From NCBI GenBank assembly GCA_963664255.1, contig OY760938.1, positions 496,001 through 560,000 of the forward strand: a stretch of 64,000 bases of DNA, in the 5' to 3' direction. Shown piece by piece: positions 1 through 6,850 of the stretch (the stretch's first letter is position 1; the number at the start of each line of letters is the position of its first letter). The notes beneath the pieces are model-generated. The model saw only the letters and a program-made list of their open reading frames with translations. It was not told the DNA's origin and searched no databases. A program made the translations under genes and the position numbers. Origin of the DNA: G963663775 sp963664255 (GTDB lineage Bacteria; Bacillota; Clostridia; Oscillospirales; Butyricicoccaceae).

Positions 1-195
1 GCTTCCGCAGACCAACCTCTCTGGGTACCCTACTTTACTAAGCCAATCATCAATTTTTGCAATTACGTTGTCAGCGCCATCAATATGAAGCTGTTTCATA
101 ATTGCATCAATCGCTCTGATATGCGGTTTACCTGAATGTGAGTAAATGCCCAACTGCTTTGCAATTTCAGCAGTATCGTGAATGCACTTGTTCAC
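1..195 (-). CDS. Partial small phage-type protein, possibly antirepressor-like
   Basis: The first 65 codons of a leftward gene that runs off the window. I start it at GTG 195 because a strong GGGGGTGA lies just upstream; GTG 204 is in frame but sits inside that site. The N-terminus reads as a helix-turn-helix-like stretch (DTAEIAKQLGIYSHSGKPH), which resembles phage antirepressor or KilA-C regions, but too little is visible to name it. Together with the leftward gene at 455-610 it lies downstream of the leftward promoter that diverges from the XRE repressor gene, as an early gene of the element would. Confidence 0.55.
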   Translation of the reverse strand, partial: MNKCIHDTAEIAKQLGIYSHSGKPHIRAIDAIMKQLHIDGADNVIAKIDDWLSKVGYPERLVCGS

Positions 196-200
196 ACTTG

Positions 201-219
201 TCACCCCCTTCTTGTGTTG
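201..219 (-). repeat. 19-nt repeated ribosome-binding-site segment, copy 1
   Basis: The segment CAACACAAGAAGGGGGTGA (minus strand) just before the gene starting at 195 recurs exactly at 618-636 before the gene starting at 610. Both copies supply the ribosome binding site of a small leftward gene. Confidence 0.7.
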
Positions 220-268
220 TCGTTCCCTCCGTTCGGTGGTAAAATAATGGCGAAAGGAGGTTTTTCCT

Positions 269-442
269 ATGGTTGATACTCAAAAATTGCGCAAGGCAGT
301 CAGCAACTTTAAACACTGGTCTACGCCTAGCAACGGAAGCGGTTCTACTCCAGCAACTGTTTCCGATGTGAATAATGTCATTTCCAATGTTGCAAAACTG
401 TTCAACACATTCATCGATGAACTAGAAAAAGAACAGGATTGA
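269..442 (+). CDS. Hypothetical 57-aa protein of the integrated element
   Basis: A short ORF starting at ATG 269 with AAAGGAGG about 8 nt upstream and ending in TGA. The product starts MVDTQKLRKAVSNFKHW and ends in an acidic tail (ELEKEQD). The middle is Ser/Thr/Gly-rich (STPSNGSGSTP), followed by a probable amphipathic helix (VNNVISNVAKLFNTFIDEL). I recognise no family. It is transcribed opposite to its small neighbours. The call rests on the ribosome binding site and plausible composition. Confidence 0.55.
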   Translation: MVDTQKLRKAVSNFKHWSTPSNGSGSTPATVSDVNNVISNVAKLFNTFIDELEKEQD

Positions 443-454
443 CCTCAGAAGCCA

Positions 455-610
455 TCAGTTACCGCTGGTGGCTTCTGTAATTGTTACAACGCCTAGCTCT
501 TGAAGCTTGTAGTAGCACTCACTGATTTTTTCCTGCGCTTCCGTAAGTTCATCAAGAATACGCTTGACCTCTCCGTCTGGTACGCTGATGTTGATATGAT
601 AGCTGTTCAT
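455..610 (-). CDS. Hypothetical 51-aa protein of the integrated element
   Basis: Start chosen at ATG 610 (MNSYHINISVPDGEVKRILD) because GGGGGTGA lies 8 nt upstream; longer in-frame starts would sit upstream of that site. The product is a short strand followed by a long charged helix (EVKRILDELTEAQEKISECY), so a small coiled-coil-like protein. The family is unknown. It is the first leftward gene after the promoter at 674-702. Confidence 0.6.
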   Translation of the reverse strand: MNSYHINISVPDGEVKRILDELTEAQEKISECYYKLQELGVVTITEATSGN

Positions 611-673
611 ACACCGCTCACCCCCTTCTTGTGTTGCAGTAACATATTTTTTCTTCTTTCGTGCTGTAAGCAC

Positions 674-702
674 AATATAACACTTAAATTATGGTTTGTC
701 AA
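674..702 (-). promoter_or_regulatory. Leftward promoter, divergent from the repressor promoter
   Basis: On the minus strand TTGACA (702-697), a 17-nt spacer and TATATT (679-674) form a near-consensus sigma-A promoter. It points at the small leftward genes and lies back-to-back with the repressor promoter, like a lysogeny-switch region. Confidence 0.75.
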
Positions 703-734
703 CACTTTTTGTAAAATTCTTTCTGTGTTTTGCG

Positions 735-763
735 TTGACAGCACACATCCTATGTGATATAGT
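735..763 (+). promoter_or_regulatory. Promoter of the XRE repressor gene
   Basis: TTGACA (735-740), a 17-nt spacer and TATAGT (758-763), followed by AAGGAGGTGAG and the start codon at 787. The -35 boxes of this and the leftward promoter are only about 30 nt apart, so one repressor could control both. Confidence 0.8.
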
Positions 764-786
764 GATTCTCACAAGGAGGTGAGATT

Positions 787-1293
787 ATGAATTCCCGTAT
801 CAAAGCAGTTCGAAAATCATTGCACCTTTCCCAAGAGGATTTTGGAAAGCAACTTGGTGTTGGTCGAGGTGTAATTGTAAATATCGAATTAAACCGCGCC
901 GAAATCAAGCCACTATTCATTGAGCATCTTTGTGATGTGTTCAATGTCAGCGAAGACTGGCTTCAAACAGGTGATGGCGAAATGTTTGTCATGACGGAAA
1001 CCTCCGCCATTGCACAGCTCTGCAAAGAGCACCACGCAAGCGACCTAGAGCGAAAGATTTTAGAATCCTATTTTAAAATTGACCCGTCTGTGCGAAACCA
1101 ATTTATTTCCGAATTCCTTGGCGATATGTTTGCGTCCCGCTCGGATACAACCGCTGTAGACGAAAATGAATCAAATGAGCTAACGCAAAATGCTTTCATT
1201 GAAAAAGAGTTGGAGGTATATCGTCGTGAATTGGAACTGGAGATTAAAGGGGCGGAAAAATCCTCGGCTTTGCCAGACACAAAGCACGCCTAA
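787..1293 (+). CDS. XRE-family repressor of the integrated element
   Basis: A 168-aa DNA-binding regulator. Residues about 3-60 form a Cro/C1-type helix-turn-helix (IKAVRKSLHLSQEDFGKQLG, then GVIVNIELNRAEIKP and FNVSEDWLQTGDGEMF), the usual layout of Clostridia prophage repressors whose HTH ends in a short WLxxGxGEM segment. The C-terminal 100 residues are helical and charged with no visible peptidase dyad, so it is not a LexA-type self-cleaving repressor. The start ATG 787 has an excellent AAGGAGGTGAG site. Its likely role is holding the leftward early genes silent. Confidence 0.85.
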   Translation: MNSRIKAVRKSLHLSQEDFGKQLGVGRGVIVNIELNRAEIKPLFIEHLCDVFNVSEDWLQTGDGEMFVMTETSAIAQLCKEHHASDLERKILESYFKIDPSVRNQFISEFLGDMFASRSDTTAVDENESNELTQNAFIEKELEVYRRELELEIKGAEKSSALPDTKHA

Positions 1294-1334
1294 AACGCAA
1301 AAAAGCTACTCATTACAAGTAGCCCATAAAACAG

Positions 1335-1374
1335 AAAAATCCCCCGCCGGTACCGCAAATACCGACGAGGGTTT
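1335..1374. terminator. Imperfect hairpin after the repressor gene
   Basis: An imperfect stem (CCCCGCCGGTA against TACCGACGAGGG) lies 42 nt past the repressor stop. The better T-tract is on the minus strand (A5 precedes the stem on the plus strand), so it would stop leftward transcription more effectively than rightward. Confidence 0.45.
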
Positions 1375-1465
1375 GTAGATATAGAAGCCTGTAGCAGCTC
1401 CTTGTATTATTATACCATATTATAGAATTAAATCAATATGGTGCTAATTTTAGGAGGGGTTTAGT

Positions 1466-2221
1466 TTGGATAAAAAAATAATTCTGGGTGGCACGGCGTA
1501 TTCAATTACGGCCGTTAAGGTTTTTCGTGCTCTATTCGTTGCATTAGGTGTCTGTTTTGTTGTTTTTGGTGTATATGGGCTTCCAGGCGGTATTTTGTTT
1601 ATTATATTCGGTCTGGTTTTATTTTTATTCGCATATAACTATTCTCTGGCCATTAAAAAAGCCGAGGGACAGTCAAGCGCCCCCGATTCCTCTGCACCTA
1701 GTAGTTATGATTTTGATGCTATGGATTTTGAAGATAAGCATGAGCGTGAAATTGAAAAATGGAATAAGAAAATTGATAAAGCTGAGTGTTCGAATTCCAC
1801 AGACCCTGATAAAATAGTTGCAGCGTATCGCAATGCAATTACGATATGTGATGAATTCAAAGATTTCTGCTATTCATTCGATAAAGGTGGTATTTCATAT
1901 TATGAACGCAACGAAGCATACCGCAAAAAGCAACTCCTTGATGACTTGAATATCTATCTATCCGAAGATTATGAGGAAGATAAAATAAATCACACAGAAT
2001 TCTTGAAGCAGGAGCGTTTTCGATTGTCCGCTAAGAAAAAGATTCTAAATTTGCTTTCCGACAATGAGTCTGGTATTTCCCGCACGGAAATACTCTCTCA
2101 CTTTTCAAAGGATGACCACTCTTCCATTTCATACATGCTGGACAAACTCGCTTCTAGCGGTGAACTCTTAAAAGAAAAGCGTGGACGTTTTATATTTTTC
2201 CAACTTATTTCAAAGCAATAA
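1466..2221 (+). CDS. Membrane protein with C-terminal winged-helix-like domain
   Basis: 251 aa starting at TTG 1466, chosen because TAGGAGGGG lies 7 nt upstream. Two hydrophobic segments (about residues 18-35 and 38-56) form a hairpin in the membrane. A charged linker follows, and the last 60 residues look like a winged helix (KKILNLLSDNESGISRTEIL, then SYMLDKLASSGELLKEKRGR). I do not recognise a named family. Its position between repressor and integrase suggests element-borne regulation or immunity, but that is only inference from context. Confidence 0.7.
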   Translation: MDKKIILGGTAYSITAVKVFRALFVALGVCFVVFGVYGLPGGILFIIFGLVLFLFAYNYSLAIKKAEGQSSAPDSSAPSSYDFDAMDFEDKHEREIEKWNKKIDKAECSNSTDPDKIVAAYRNAITICDEFKDFCYSFDKGGISYYERNEAYRKKQLLDDLNIYLSEDYEEDKINHTEFLKQERFRLSAKKKILNLLSDNESGISRTEILSHFSKDDHSSISYMLDKLASSGELLKEKRGRFIFFQLISKQ

Positions 2222-2296
2222 AAATCCCGCTCGTGCGGCTAACACAAACGGGACATCAATAAAGGTACTGAAATTTTGCAAACGTTCAGTGCCTTT
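2221..2296 (+). promoter_or_regulatory. Two-hairpin leader of integrase 1
   Basis: Hairpin A pairs TCCCG (2225-2229) with CGGGA (2249-2253). Hairpin B pairs AAAGGTACTGAA (2261-2272) with TTCAGTGCCTTT (2285-2296). A TATTTT -10-like box follows directly, then the integrase ribosome binding site. The same two-part arrangement, with conserved bases, precedes the integrases at 45447 (minus) and 60715 (plus). Hairpin A carries its T-tract on the minus strand, so it would stop antisense transcription rather than integrase transcription. Confidence 0.65.
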
Positions 2297-2337
2297 ATTT
2301 TACCACAAATATATGGTGAAAGAAAGGATTTTTCATT

Positions 2338-3366
2338 ATGGCCAAAAAACGTGGCAATGGTCAAGGCTATGCCCGCAAGCGAGGTTCAACATGGACAGCC
2401 GTCTGGACCATCGGATTTGAAGCGCTCGATGGTGGAAAGCTGCGGCAGATATACAAGACCAAAGGCGGCTTCCGTACCAAGACAGAAGCTTTGCTATATG
2501 CAGCCAACCCAGCGAGCGATGGCAAAGGCAAGGCACCTACACTATCGTACTATTGGGATATTTGGTATGAAAACAGCCTGCCAAAGTTAAGCTCTTCCAA
2601 ACAGACTGCATATAAGATTGCAAAGAATAAATCAGAGGGTTTGTTCTTTACGCCCGTTGACCAACTGACCATTAAGCAGCTACAATTTACCGTCAACGAA
2701 AAGGCACCGACCTATTACCCAGCAAAGGATATGAAAACCCTTCTGGCCAACTTACTGAAGCAGGCGGTCGCGGAGCAGTGGATTTCCACTAACCTTGCCG
2801 AATTCATCGCCCTACCGGAACTGATCGAAAAAGAGATGGAGCCATTCACGGAAATCGAACTGCATCGGCTCTGGGATGCATACGGTAAAGGCGATAGTTT
2901 TGTTGGGTTTGTCCTGCTGATGATTTACACCGGCATGATGCCCGGCGAATTGTTTCTGTTCAAAACCGACATGGTGAATTGGGAAACCTGTGAAATTCGC
3001 GGATGCGGTTTGAAAACCAAAAAGCGAAAAGAAACCCCTATTGTTTTCCCAGATATTATCGCCCCTGTTTTGCTCGACCTTTGCCAGCAGTCTAAGAGCC
3101 GCATCGGCAAGGTGCTTTGCATGAACCGTGATAATTTTTATAAAGAATACCACGAAGCTTTAGAGCGTGCGGGCGTTCGTGATTTGCCGCCATATTCTTG
3201 CCGACATACCACAGCTACTGCACTTGCGCTCGGCAATATCGCCCCTAGCGTGATACAAGAGGTTATGCGCCACACCAAGTTCACAACCACGCAAAGATAT
3301 ATCCACCCAGACACGGCTGCAGCACGCAGTGCTGTGAATAAAATGGACAAGGGCAGGGCGCAATAA
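2338..3366 (+). CDS. Tyrosine recombinase / integrase 1
   Basis: 342-aa phage-type site-specific integrase. An AP2-like arm domain (KRGNGQGYARKRGSTW) is followed by a core-binding region and a catalytic domain. Visible catalytic elements are the beta-hairpin lysine region (LKTKKRKETPIVFP), YSCRHTTAT (arginine II), MRHTKFTTTQRYIH (histidine and the nucleophilic tyrosine). The position normally holding arginine I reads TGMMPGEL, Met where TGxRxGEL is usual. I recall related Clostridia integrases sharing this, so it may be a lineage feature rather than damage. The gene ends 164 nt from the 3' end of tRNA-Ser, the expected place for an element inserted in that tRNA. Confidence 0.9.
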   Translation: MAKKRGNGQGYARKRGSTWTAVWTIGFEALDGGKLRQIYKTKGGFRTKTEALLYAANPASDGKGKAPTLSYYWDIWYENSLPKLSSSKQTAYKIAKNKSEGLFFTPVDQLTIKQLQFTVNEKAPTYYPAKDMKTLLANLLKQAVAEQWISTNLAEFIALPELIEKEMEPFTEIELHRLWDAYGKGDSFVGFVLLMIYTGMMPGELFLFKTDMVNWETCEIRGCGLKTKKRKETPIVFPDIIAPVLLDLCQQSKSRIGKVLCMNRDNFYKEYHEALERAGVRDLPPYSCRHTTATALALGNIAPSVIQEVMRHTKFTTTQRYIHPDTAAARSAVNKMDKGRAQ

Positions 3367-3485
3367 CTCCTATATCCTTGTACTTTACCGTGTACTGTAT
3401 AGAAAAGTTTTTTTGAATTTGCAAGCGTATTTTTTAGGATTTTTCACATTTCGTAAAATATGAATACCTGAACTTAATTGCATGA

Positions 3486-3529
3486 AAAAGCACTGAAAAC
3501 AATCATTTCTAATTGTTTTCAGTGCTTTT
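3486..3529. terminator. Bidirectional terminator between integrase 1 and tRNA-Ser
   Basis: A perfect 18-bp inverted repeat (AAAAGCACTGAAAACAAT and its complement, 8-nt loop) with A4/T4 ends. It serves the leftward tRNA-Ser transcript and could also stop integrase read-through. Confidence 0.85.
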
Positions 3530-3619
3530 TGGCGGAGAAAGAGGGATTTGAACCCTCGCGACACTTTCGCGCCCTACTCCCTTAGCAGGGGAGCCCCTTC
3601 ACCACTTGGGTATTTCTCC
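3530..3619 (-). tRNA. tRNA-Ser (GCT)
   Basis: 90-nt class II tRNA with encoded CCA. The acceptor GGAGAAA pairs with TTTCTCC, the anticodon loop CTGCTAA gives GCT, and the variable arm is long. Its 3' end faces integrase 1, so it is the probable attachment target of the 1-3500 element. Confidence 0.95.
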
Positions 3620-3655
3620 ATACATATAAAATTTATATCGTCCGCCATTATGTAA

Positions 3656-3744
3656 TGGCGGAGAGGGTGGGATTCGAACCCACGCGCCCTTTCGGACAAA
3701 CGGTTTTCAAGACCGCCTCGTTATGACCGCTTCGATACCTCTCC
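3656..3744 (-). tRNA. tRNA-Ser (TGA)
   Basis: 89-nt class II tRNA with encoded CCA. The acceptor GGAGAGG pairs with CCTCTCC, and the anticodon loop CTTGAAA gives TGA. It lies 36 nt upstream of tRNA-Ser(GCT) on the same strand, so the two are probably co-transcribed. Confidence 0.95.
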
Positions 3745-3849
3745 ATCGCGACTCTTTGAGCCGTTTTTTATTATACTATATCGCATTACTATTGTCAATA
3801 TGTTTTTCATTAAAAAGGTAACGTACTCCGAAAAAAAGCAAATGTGATT

Positions 3850-4290
3850 TGGAGTGACGTCGAGGACAATTAATTAGCTCCCAGATCGCAGGATTGAACT
3901 GATTTAAGAGCCCACATATGCCGGTGCTCATCTTAGAAAGGCGTGTGCAGAACGCGGCATTTGCCTTCGAACACTACAGCGTTGCAAAGATGCAGGTCGC
4001 AATCTAGAACCAAACTATGGAATAATTGATTTCTCAAAGCGCCAAAACGGTGGCTGCAAGTGAGGAGCACGGTATAGATGGTGGAAAAAAATAAGAGGTC
4101 CAAAATGACATATCGTTATAGATGTGATGGGAATTTGCTTGCAGTTGTCATCCATGCAGCAAATATACATGATACAAAGTCAGGCATTTAGCCCGCAAAG
4201 CTTGCCGCCCAACACTATCCATCTATAGAGAAGTTCTGCGCCGATGCAGGTTCTAAGAAACCTTTCACACCTCCCATTCCGACCCACAGT
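3850..4290 (+). pseudogene. IS5-family transposase relic (N-terminal/middle part)
   Basis: No intact ORF, but a translated fragment is clearly an IS5-type DDE transposase: TVAASEEHGIDGGKK, then after a frameshift DGNLLAVVIHAANIHDTKSG, a stop codon, and KLAAQHYPSIEKFCADAG. At least one frameshift and one stop interrupt it. The C-terminal catalytic Glu region is missing here; a C-terminal IS5 fragment occurs at 47955-48240, but the two do not overlap enough to say they come from one element. Confidence 0.8.
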
Positions 4291-4299
4291 GCGACTGCA

Positions 4300-4682
4300 C
4301 CCAACGAAGTATGGATGCGGGGCACTGCTTGGCTTCCCGGCTCTACTAAGGGAGAGTATTGTTGCTTAGAACCTGTATTGTTTTTTTATCCCCTTTTCTC
4401 ACAAAACATCTTCCTATTCGATTCTGATTATGTTATAATAAAAAACAACGTGTGTGCCTTGTACGCGCGTCGTATAGTGGCGCGCTTTTTTTATTATGTG
4501 AGTACCCCAGTGCGAGAAATTTCCCTGGGTGACTTGATGTATTCCTAGGATTTTTAACGCCGTATAGCAGAAAAGTTTCCTTAAACACGTCTGTTTAGCG
4601 TTATGAACACATGTTCTTATATCCACTGGCAGGTTTTTCTGTTCATTGGTATTGCAACCTGTCGAAAAAGGAGCTATTCTCT
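4300..4682 (+). promoter_or_regulatory. dcd upstream region with promoter-like box and attenuator-like hairpin
   Basis: No gene seen. An extended -10 (TGTTATAAT, TATAAT at 4434-4439) is followed 26 nt later by a GCGCG/CGCGC stem (4465-4485) and a run of seven T. This would give either a short untranslated RNA or an attenuated leader upstream of dcd. A smaller stem CCCAG/CTGGG occurs near 4507-4530. I see no known riboswitch class. Confidence 0.4.
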
Positions 4683-5201
4683 ATGATTCTTTCTGGCAAG
4701 GAAATTGAAAAGCACTTGGGCAAAGAAATTATTATTGAACCCTTTGTGCCGGAACGTCTAAATCCTAACAGCTATAATTTGACTTTGGCAAATGAACTGC
4801 TTGTATATGAAAACGATGTTTTAGACATGAAATCCTTAAATCCAACGTGCAAAATGACCATTCCGGAAGAAGGTTTGGTGCTGCAGCCAAACACGCTGTA
4901 TCTTGGCAGAACCAATGAGTTCACCAAAACAGATGCATTTATCCCCATGTTGGAAGGTCGCTCTTCTACGGGGCGTTTGGGACTTTGCATTCATGTGACT
5001 GCGGGTTTTGGCGATGTTGGATTTGCAGGGTATTGGACATTGGAAATTTTCTGCGTACATCCGGTGAAAATCTATCCCAATGTTGAAATTTGCCAAATTT
5101 ATTATCACAACATTGTCGGGGATTATGAACCTTACCAAAGCGGCAAATATCAAAACAATACAGGGATTCAGTCAAGCCTTATGTATAAAGATTTTGAATA
5201 A
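4683..5201 (+). CDS. dcd: dCTP deaminase
   Basis: 172-aa enzyme that deaminates dCTP (to dUTP, or directly to dUMP in the bifunctional forms) for thymidylate supply. Start ATG 4683 is preceded by AAAAAGGAG; upstream in-frame Met codons lack a site. The family core is plain: RLNPNSYNLTL near the N-terminus, EGRSSTGRLGLCIHVTAGFG with the signature RSS and the HVTAG turn, then GYWTLEIFC containing the catalytic Glu. Trimeric in characterised relatives. It converges on coaX; the terminator the two genes once shared is now split by an insertion sequence. Confidence 0.93.
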   Translation: MILSGKEIEKHLGKEIIIEPFVPERLNPNSYNLTLANELLVYENDVLDMKSLNPTCKMTIPEEGLVLQPNTLYLGRTNEFTKTDAFIPMLEGRSSTGRLGLCIHVTAGFGDVGFAGYWTLEIFCVHPVKIYPNVEICQIYYHNIVGDYEPYQSGKYQNNTGIQSSLMYKDFE

Positions 5202-5217
5202 TGTGCAGCATAAAAAA

Positions 5218-5242
5218 AGATTCTTTGCTAAGCAAAGAATCT
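5218..5242. repeat. Left copy of duplicated terminator stem-loop (target duplication)
   Basis: A 25-nt near-palindrome (12-bp stem around a single A) identical, in the same orientation, to 6814-6838. The shared odd central A shows direct rather than inverted copies, so this is a target duplication of the insertion sequence. The A7 run for the original hairpin lies just left of this copy, with no T-tract on its right. Confidence 0.8.
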
Positions 5243-5255
5243 CAGACCGTCGACA

Positions 5256-5293
5256 AAAAGGTACTTTACGCAACGCGTAGAGTACCTTTTTGA
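5256..5293 (-). terminator. Hairpin at the 3' end of the IS1182 transposase gene
   Basis: AAAAAGGTACT and AGTACCTTTTT form a stem around the transposase stop codon inside the left end of the element. The next stem-loop (5218-5242) is followed on the minus strand by T7, so transposase transcripts meet two stop signals. Confidence 0.55.
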
Positions 5294-6738
5294 TTTGTAT
5301 TTAGAAACAAGCAATAGAAATAGGCCAATTGATTGATAAAGTGTTGTAAAGGTGGCGGCAGCATGCCCGTTCTTCGCTTCCATGTCGCCAGCTTTTTTAA
5401 ATTCATGCACGCGAAAGTAAGCGTGACCTGCATTTTCACCTTTTGCAGTCCACGTAGCTGAGTATAACGCATGGCATGTTTCTCTTTTGCATCGGCAAAA
5501 ACACGCTCAATGGTTTCGCTTCTTAACTTGTAAATGTCCCGATACTCGGGAGTATGCCGGTAATCCTCAGCAAGTTCCATGTATGGCTCCCAAATATGCC
5601 GGGTTACAACCTTTTGACAGGCTTTGCTTTCTGTACACTGGGAACGCATAGGACAATTTTTGCAAATTTCAGTGTTGCTTTTGTATTCACGGTATCCTTC
5701 CCGATTGGTTGTAGAATATGTTAGGGCCTGCTTGTTTGGGCACAACACACAGTCAAAATATTCATCATACACAAAGTCATACTTTTTAAAGAATCCTTTT
5801 TTCGTCATTGGACGTTTGTATGGCACACAAGGAATTTTTTCACTGTCAATGATTTCTTTCATAATTGCCGGAGTTTTGTATCCTGCATCTACCGCAACAG
5901 CCTGTATTTCCGGAAACTTTTTTAAAACCTTTTCATATACACTGCTGAACATCATGCTGTCATGAATATTTCCTGCACCCAGTACAAAGTCCAGTATAAA
6001 ATTGTGTTTGTCACATGCGGTATTCGCTACATAGGCAAACTGCTTTTCATGTTCTCCCTTGTGGAACATTCCGCACTCTGGATCTGTTTTGCTTTGCGCG
6101 ATTGTTTTTGTTGCCGGAGGTGTGGGCGGTTGGTCATCGTCATTGCCGTCATCCTTTTTCAGCGGCTTTTTTCCGTGCAGTCCCCGGTCTTTTGCGATTT
6201 CCTCATCTAACTGCTTTTGGTAGCTTCTTGCCTGAATTTCAATTTCCGCAGGCTGGCTCTTTTTCTTGTTTGCACTTGCCTTTATGTGCGTACCGTCTAT
6301 GAATATCGCGCTTGCATCCACAAATCCGCAATCCACCGCTTCATTCAAAATATGTGTGAATATTCGTTCAAACACATCTGTTCCTTCAAATCGGCGTGTG
6401 TAGTTCTTTCCGAACGTAGAAAAGTGGGGGATTTTCTCTCCGATATCATACCCGATGAACCAGCGGTATGCCATATTTACTTCTATCTCTTTAATGGTCT
6501 GCCGCATACTGCGGATTCCGAATAAGTATTGTATGAACACTATTTTAAACAGTGCTACCGGGTCGATTCCCGGTTTGCCCCATTCTATTTCGGAATACAG
6601 TCCTTTTACTTCGTCATATATGAAATTAAAATCAATCGCTCTGTCGATGTCCCTTAAAATGTGGTCTTTCGGTACCAAATCTTCTATGCTTACAAATTTT
6701 ATTTGTTTTTGCTGTCCTCTGTCCTTTTTTATATACAT
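5266..6738 (-). CDS. IS1182-family DDE transposase
   Basis: 490 aa from ATG 6738 with GGGGTG 8 nt upstream; a GTG three codons earlier overlaps that site. Features in order: N-terminal DUF772-type region (LFKIVFIQYLFGIRSMRQTI), first Asp in FIDGTHIKASANKKK, a charged proline-rich insert near residues 195-215, second Asp in AVAVDAGYKTPAIMKEI, a Cys-rich patch (CVLCPNKQ, then CKNCPMRSQC) and the catalytic Glu in TIERVFADAKEKHAMRYTQ. All three acidic residues are present. No frameshift seen. Confidence 0.93.
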   Translation of the reverse strand: MYIKKDRGQQKQIKFVSIEDLVPKDHILRDIDRAIDFNFIYDEVKGLYSEIEWGKPGIDPVALFKIVFIQYLFGIRSMRQTIKEIEVNMAYRWFIGYDIGEKIPHFSTFGKNYTRRFEGTDVFERIFTHILNEAVDCGFVDASAIFIDGTHIKASANKKKSQPAEIEIQARSYQKQLDEEIAKDRGLHGKKPLKKDDGNDDDQPPTPPATKTIAQSKTDPECGMFHKGEHEKQFAYVANTACDKHNFILDFVLGAGNIHDSMMFSSVYEKVLKKFPEIQAVAVDAGYKTPAIMKEIIDSEKIPCVPYKRPMTKKGFFKKYDFVYDEYFDCVLCPNKQALTYSTTNREGYREYKSNTEICKNCPMRSQCTESKACQKVVTRHIWEPYMELAEDYRHTPEYRDIYKLRSETIERVFADAKEKHAMRYTQLRGLQKVKMQVTLTFACMNLKKLATWKRRTGMLPPPLQHFINQLAYFYCLFLNTNQKGTLRVA

Positions 6739-6813
6739 CAAAAACACCCCTGTCCTTATGGTTTAATTATACCATAATTCCAGAGGTGCTTCGACCCTTT
6801 TGTCTACAGGCTG

Positions 6814-6838
6814 AGATTCTTTGCTAAGCAAAGAATCT
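6814..6838. repeat. Right copy of duplicated terminator stem-loop (target duplication)
   Basis: Identical in sequence and orientation to 5218-5242 and followed on the plus strand by T7 and then ATGCTGC, the complement of GCAGCAT that precedes the left copy. Joining the two flanks would restore one symmetric terminator between dcd and coaX. Confidence 0.8.
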
Positions 6839-6850
6839 TTTTTTATGCTG

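Larger units (their letters stand above)
5243..6813 (-). mobile_element. IS1182-family insertion sequence
   Basis: About 1.57 kb. Terminal inverted repeats: left end CAGACCGTCGACAAAAAGGT, right end (complement) CAGCCTGTAGACAAAAGGGT, 15 of 20 positions matching. It holds one transposase gene and is flanked by 25-bp direct repeats formed from a terminator stem-loop. The transposase reading frame and both ends appear intact, so the copy could still be active. Confidence 0.85.

Noticed and set aside
5218..6838. The 25-nt stem-loops as terminal inverted repeats of the IS1182 element
   Set aside because: Both copies have the same central base on the same strand, so they are direct repeats; the real inverted ends start just inside them (CAG...).
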